Origin: Methylococcales bacterium
Lineage (GTDB): Bacteria > Pseudomonadota > Gammaproteobacteria > Methylococcales > Methylomonadaceae
Direction: 5' to 3'
Assembly (NCBI GenBank): GCA_009692395.1
Contig: SHZG01000119.1
Location: 1 to 7,165, forward strand
Length of the DNA: 7,165 nt
The position numbers were made by a program, and so were the translations under genes. Positions 4,827 through 7,165 of the stretch are shown here, one piece after another (position 1 is the first letter of the stretch; each line of letters starts with the position of its first letter). The notes beneath the pieces are model-generated. The model made no database searches. It had not been told where the DNA came from and saw nothing but the letters and a program-made list of their open reading frames with translations.

Positions 4827-6272
4827 ATGAAAGCAAATATTGGTTTAATCGGCTTAGCCGTAATGGGGCAAAATCTTGTCCTCAACATGAACGACCACGG
4901 GTTTAAAGTCGCTGTTTTTAATCGCACTATCAGTGCAGTCGATGATTTTTTAGCCGATGCAGCGAAAGGTACAGAAGTCATCGGCACACATTCTCTGGAA
5001 GAATTGGTTGATAGTTTGGAATCGCCACGCATCGTGATGTTAATGGTCAAAGCGGGTGAAGTGGTTGATGCCTATATTGAAAAATTAGTACCATTATTAT
5101 CAGCGGGTGACATTATCGTTGACGGTGGTAACTCATTATTTACTGATACTAATCGCCGCACGGCTGATTTAGCCGCACAAAACATTCTCTACATCGGCAC
5201 TGGCGTTTCTGGTGGTGAAGAAGGCGCGAGAAATGGGCCATCTATCATGCCAGGTGGTAACAAAACGGCGTGGGCAGCAGTTAAGCCGATTTTTCAAGAC
5301 ATTAGCGCGCAGGTTGACGGCGCACCCTGTTGTGAATGGGTCGGTGATAACGGCGCGGGTCATTACGTCAAAATGGTACACAATGGCATTGAATACGGCG
5401 ATATGCAGTTAATCTGTGAAGCCTATCAATTAATGTCCGAAGGTTTGGGATTAAGTGCCGATGAAATGCACACCATTTTTTCTGACTGGAATTCAGGCGA
5501 ACTCAGCTCGTATTTGATTGAAATCACCGCTGGCATTTTGGCGTATAAAGATACCGACGGTCAGCCATTGGTTGATAAAATTCTCGATACCGCAGGACAA
5601 AAAGGCACGGGCAAATGGACGGGTATTAACGCCTTGGATTTAGGTATTCCGTTGACACTAATTGGCGAATCAGTATTTGCTCGTTGTTTATCCGCGCAAA
5701 AATCAGAACGCGTTACCGCCGCCGCTGTATTACCGAAACGCGTACAAGCGTTCACAGGCGACAAACAAGCTATGATTGATGCGATTCGTGACGCACTGTA
5801 CGCGGCAAAAATTATTTCTTACGCGCAAGGTTTCCGCTTAATGCGTGAAGCGTCAAAAGAATACAACCTGTCATTGAACTACGGCGAGATTGCCTTAATG
5901 TGGCGCGGCGGTTGTATTATTCGTAGCCAATTCCTGAACGACATCAAACAAGCCTACGACAGCAACCCTGCCCTAGAAAACTTATTACTGGCTGATTTCT
6001 TTATCGATGCGATGCAAACAGCCGATGCAGGCTGGCGTAAAGCCGTTATTCTAGGCGTAGAACTGGGCATTCCCACACCTGCATTCTCCTCTGCCCTCGC
6101 CTATTTCGACGGCTACCGCACTGAACGCTTACCCGCTAATTTGTTACAAGCACAACGTGACTACTTCGGCGCACATACTTACGAACGCACCGACAAACCA
6201 CGCGGTGAATTCTTCCATACGGATTGGACTGGTCACGGCGGCAAGACAGCCTCTTCAACTTATACGGTTTAA
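4827..6272 (+). CDS. gnd: 6-phosphogluconate dehydrogenase, decarboxylating (NADP+)
   Basis: A complete 481-residue enzyme of the oxidative pentose phosphate pathway, converting 6-phosphogluconate and NADP+ to ribulose 5-phosphate, CO2 and NADPH in the cytoplasm. The N-terminal Rossmann domain has GLIGLAVMG at 6-14 and NRT at 32-34, the Arg/Thr pair that favours NADP. The substrate site has VSGGEEGARNGPSIMPGG from 127, then K182, H185, N186 and E189 in HYVKMVHNGIEYGD, which include the catalytic Lys and Glu. The helical C-terminal domain contains LMWRGGCIIRS, and R454 and H464 (YERTD, FHTDW) complete the neighbouring subunit's site in the dimer. Length exceeds the 468-residue E. coli form by a tail ending GGKTASSTYTV, as in the long-form enzymes common elsewhere. 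No zwf or pgl is adjacent; the gene appears to be a single unit with its own promoter and terminator. Confidence 0.98.
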   Translation: MKANIGLIGLAVMGQNLVLNMNDHGFKVAVFNRTISAVDDFLADAAKGTEVIGTHSLEELVDSLESPRIVMLMVKAGEVVDAYIEKLVPLLSAGDIIVDGGNSLFTDTNRRTADLAAQNILYIGTGVSGGEEGARNGPSIMPGGNKTAWAAVKPIFQDISAQVDGAPCCEWVGDNGAGHYVKMVHNGIEYGDMQLICEAYQLMSEGLGLSADEMHTIFSDWNSGELSSYLIEITAGILAYKDTDGQPLVDKILDTAGQKGTGKWTGINALDLGIPLTLIGESVFARCLSAQKSERVTAAAVLPKRVQAFTGDKQAMIDAIRDALYAAKIISYAQGFRLMREASKEYNLSLNYGEIALMWRGGCIIRSQFLNDIKQAYDSNPALENLLLADFFIDAMQTADAGWRKAVILGVELGIPTPAFSSALAYFDGYRTERLPANLLQAQRDYFGAHTYERTDKPRGEFFHTDWTGHGGKTASSTYTV

Positions 6273-6278
6273 ATATTG

Positions 6279-6309
6279 AATTGGGTTGCCGACAAACGGC
6301 AACCCAATT
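6279..6309 (+). terminator. Strong hairpin terminator after gnd
   Basis: A perfect 13-bp stem (6279-6291 with 6297-6309) around the loop ACAAA begins seven bases after the gnd stop. The top of the stem, GGGTTGCCG/CGGCAACCC, is GC-rich; only a short T-stretch follows, but A/T pairs form the base. It separates gnd from the broken gene downstream and rules out a start for that gene upstream of about 6310. Confidence 0.78.
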
Positions 6310-6353
6310 TATACCGAAACAATCTGAACCTATTGAATGTTATTTTTCATGCC

Positions 6354-7020
6354 ATGAATGATTCAGACGCATTACTCAGTCAACTAACAATGCACCGTCA
6401 CCTATTAATTGACTGCCTGTGGAAATGGTTAGCTAGATTTGCCTTAATTGCTGTCTGCGTGTCCCTATCACGTTTTACTTATACAGGCTGGTTGCCACTC
6501 TACAATGTCCACATTGTTCTAGGTACTGTGACAGTTATGGTTTACTAATTGCGCAAGCGTATTAACTACGTTTGGAAAGTATTATTGATAGTGCTACTGT
6601 TGTGGATCATTGGCTTTGCAGGCGTACTTAATCTTGGTATTTTAGGCTCTGGTGTTTGGTGGATGGTCATGAGTGCTACGTTAGCAAGTACCCTATATTC
6701 CAAACTTGCAGGCATAGTAACGCTGACATTATCAACAGCGGTATTAATTATTATTGGCGGAGCATTTATCACAGGTAAACTTATTGTTCCCGTTGATGCT
6801 AATACTTATATCGTTAGCGTGTCTTCGTGGGTTACTTTGCTAATGGCGACTTCACTCATGCCATTTTTTATCCTAGAAAATGTAAACTCTTTTCAACATA
6901 CCATCATTGATTTACTCAAAGAAGTACATAGACAACGTGATGAAATTGAACATTTAGCCACACACGATTATTTAACGGGTTTACCGCAGTCAAAATTGTT
7001 ATAGACCGATTAGAAAGAGC
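6354..7020 (+). pseudogene. Membrane-bound GGDEF-type signalling protein, pseudogene (nonsense, frameshift, IS630 truncation)
   Basis: From an ATG at 6354 the frame encodes a membrane sensor: about six hydrophobic segments (for example LARFALIAVCVSL, VLLIVLLLWIIGFAGVLNLG, LSTAVLIIIGGAFITG, WVTLLMATSLMPFFIL), then a charged helical linker (LLKEVHRQRDEIEH) and LATHDYLTGLP, the standard opening of a GGDEF (diguanylate cyclase) domain. It is broken three ways. An in-frame TAA at 6546-6548 splits the membrane region, though the frame continues without shift. A one-base loss after LPQSKLL (stop at 7002-7004) shifts the frame, and restoring it gives DRLERA, as expected in this domain. Finally the IS630 copy cuts the gene at TA 7021-7022, removing the GGDEF catalytic core. 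The missing part may survive beyond the IS. The start has no clear ribosome binding site. The membrane sensor type is not one I can name. Confidence 0.8.
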
Positions 7021-7022
7021 TA

Positions 7023-7165
7023 TAGCCAAAGCAAAATAAAATGATTTAAAAGAGCTGAGAGAACAGTGTATCAGTGGAGCAGTTTTTCTTTCTTCTAAGT
7101 GCTTTAGCTTGCGCCCATTTGTGTTCAATAGGATTTAAGTCAGGTGAATAAGGCGGCAAGAATTC
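7023..7165 (-). mobile_element. IS630-family insertion sequence, 3' end (right copy, truncated by window edge)
   Basis: Inverted counterpart of the left-end element, matching it at 141 of 143 bases. Its tip TAGCCAAAGCAAAATAAAAT begins right after TA at 7021-7022, which is the duplicated target inside the GGDEF pseudogene. It points leftwards, so the 3' ends of the two copies face each other across the host segment. The window stops inside it, so the rest of the IS and the far insertion junction are unseen. Confidence 0.87.
7046..7165 (-). CDS. IS630-family transposase, C-terminal fragment (right copy)
   Basis: Forty codons entering from the window edge on the minus strand, ending TAA at 7046-7048. 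It has the same LPPYSPDLNPIEH signature with the final catalytic glutamate, followed by K where the left copy has T, and the same SQLF terminus. The near-identity of the two copies suggests recent transposition within this genome. Upstream catalytic residues are outside the window. Confidence 0.84.
   Translation of the reverse strand, partial: EFLPPYSPDLNPIEHKWAQAKALRRKKNCSTDTLFSQLF

Noticed and set aside
5169..5412. Overlapping frames on both strands inside gnd
   Set aside because: Both overlap the conserved gnd active-site region, which explains the sequence fully.
6276..6353. TTG start at 6276 for the membrane gene
   Set aside because: It lies next to the left arm of the gnd terminator hairpin, and the encoded residues before 6354 look random; ATG 6354 precedes the first hydrophobic segment.
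6546..6551. Programmed readthrough of TAA with restart at the TTG 6549
   Set aside because: No readthrough context or ribosome binding site is visible, and a frameshift plus an IS insertion further down already mark the gene as dead.
6916..7128. Minus-strand frame spanning the GGDEF remnant and the IS tip
   Set aside because: It crosses the insertion junction in a frame different from the transposase, so it is a chance product.
1..7165. Composite transposon bounded by two IS630 copies
   Set aside because: The interior holds core genes (prfA, gnd), each IS sits in a different disrupted gene, and IS630 elements are not known for composite transposition. Independent insertions explain it better.

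Overview
This 7.2 kb stretch reads as ordinary chromosome from a gammaproteobacterium of moderately low GC content (judged by eye), heavily worked over by small mobile elements. The lineage call rests on the RF1 and 6-phosphogluconate dehydrogenase proteins and on overall style. A filamentous or sulfur-/methane-oxidising lineage is possible but cannot be settled from sequence alone.

Layout. Positions 1-179 are the 3' end of an IS630-family insertion sequence pointing right. It is inserted into a tnpB gene (182-930) that is dead three times over: its 5' part is replaced by the IS, it has a one-base frameshift near 214, and it is split by a 112-bp MITE (481-592). A 448-residue TPR/SAM-methyltransferase gene follows (997-2343), then a short open frame that may be a gene remnant (2384-2566), a hairpin, and a second MITE of the same family in the opposite orientation (2633-2766), which ends ten bases from the stop codon of prfA. 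On the minus strand lie prfA (peptide chain release factor 1, 2777-3862) and a lipoprotein with a PsbP/DcrB-like domain (3993-4652). Divergent from the lipoprotein is gnd (6-phosphogluconate dehydrogenase, 4827-6272), closed by a strong hairpin. The right end is a broken membrane GGDEF-type gene (6354-7020) cut by a second copy of the same IS630 element (7023-7165), inverted relative to the left copy.

How things fit together. The intact host genes (methyltransferase, prfA, lipoprotein, gnd) have no evident shared pathway and look like separate transcription units. The coherent story is the mobile DNA. The two MITEs carry termini almost identical to the 3' end of the flanking IS630 and sit at TA target duplications. 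Removing MITE 1 together with one TA restores the tnpB reading frame through a conserved motif. This supports IS630 transposase mobilising the MITEs in trans. The tnpB remnant also belongs to the subgroup with a displaced RuvC glutamate and no zinc-finger cysteines, resembling eukaryotic Fanzor proteins.

Both window ends stop inside the same repeat in inverted orientation, so the window may be a complete contig broken at a repeat. I saw no CRISPR array, tRNA, rRNA, or defence or biosynthetic cluster, and no convincing new system beyond the IS630/MITE/tnpB layering.
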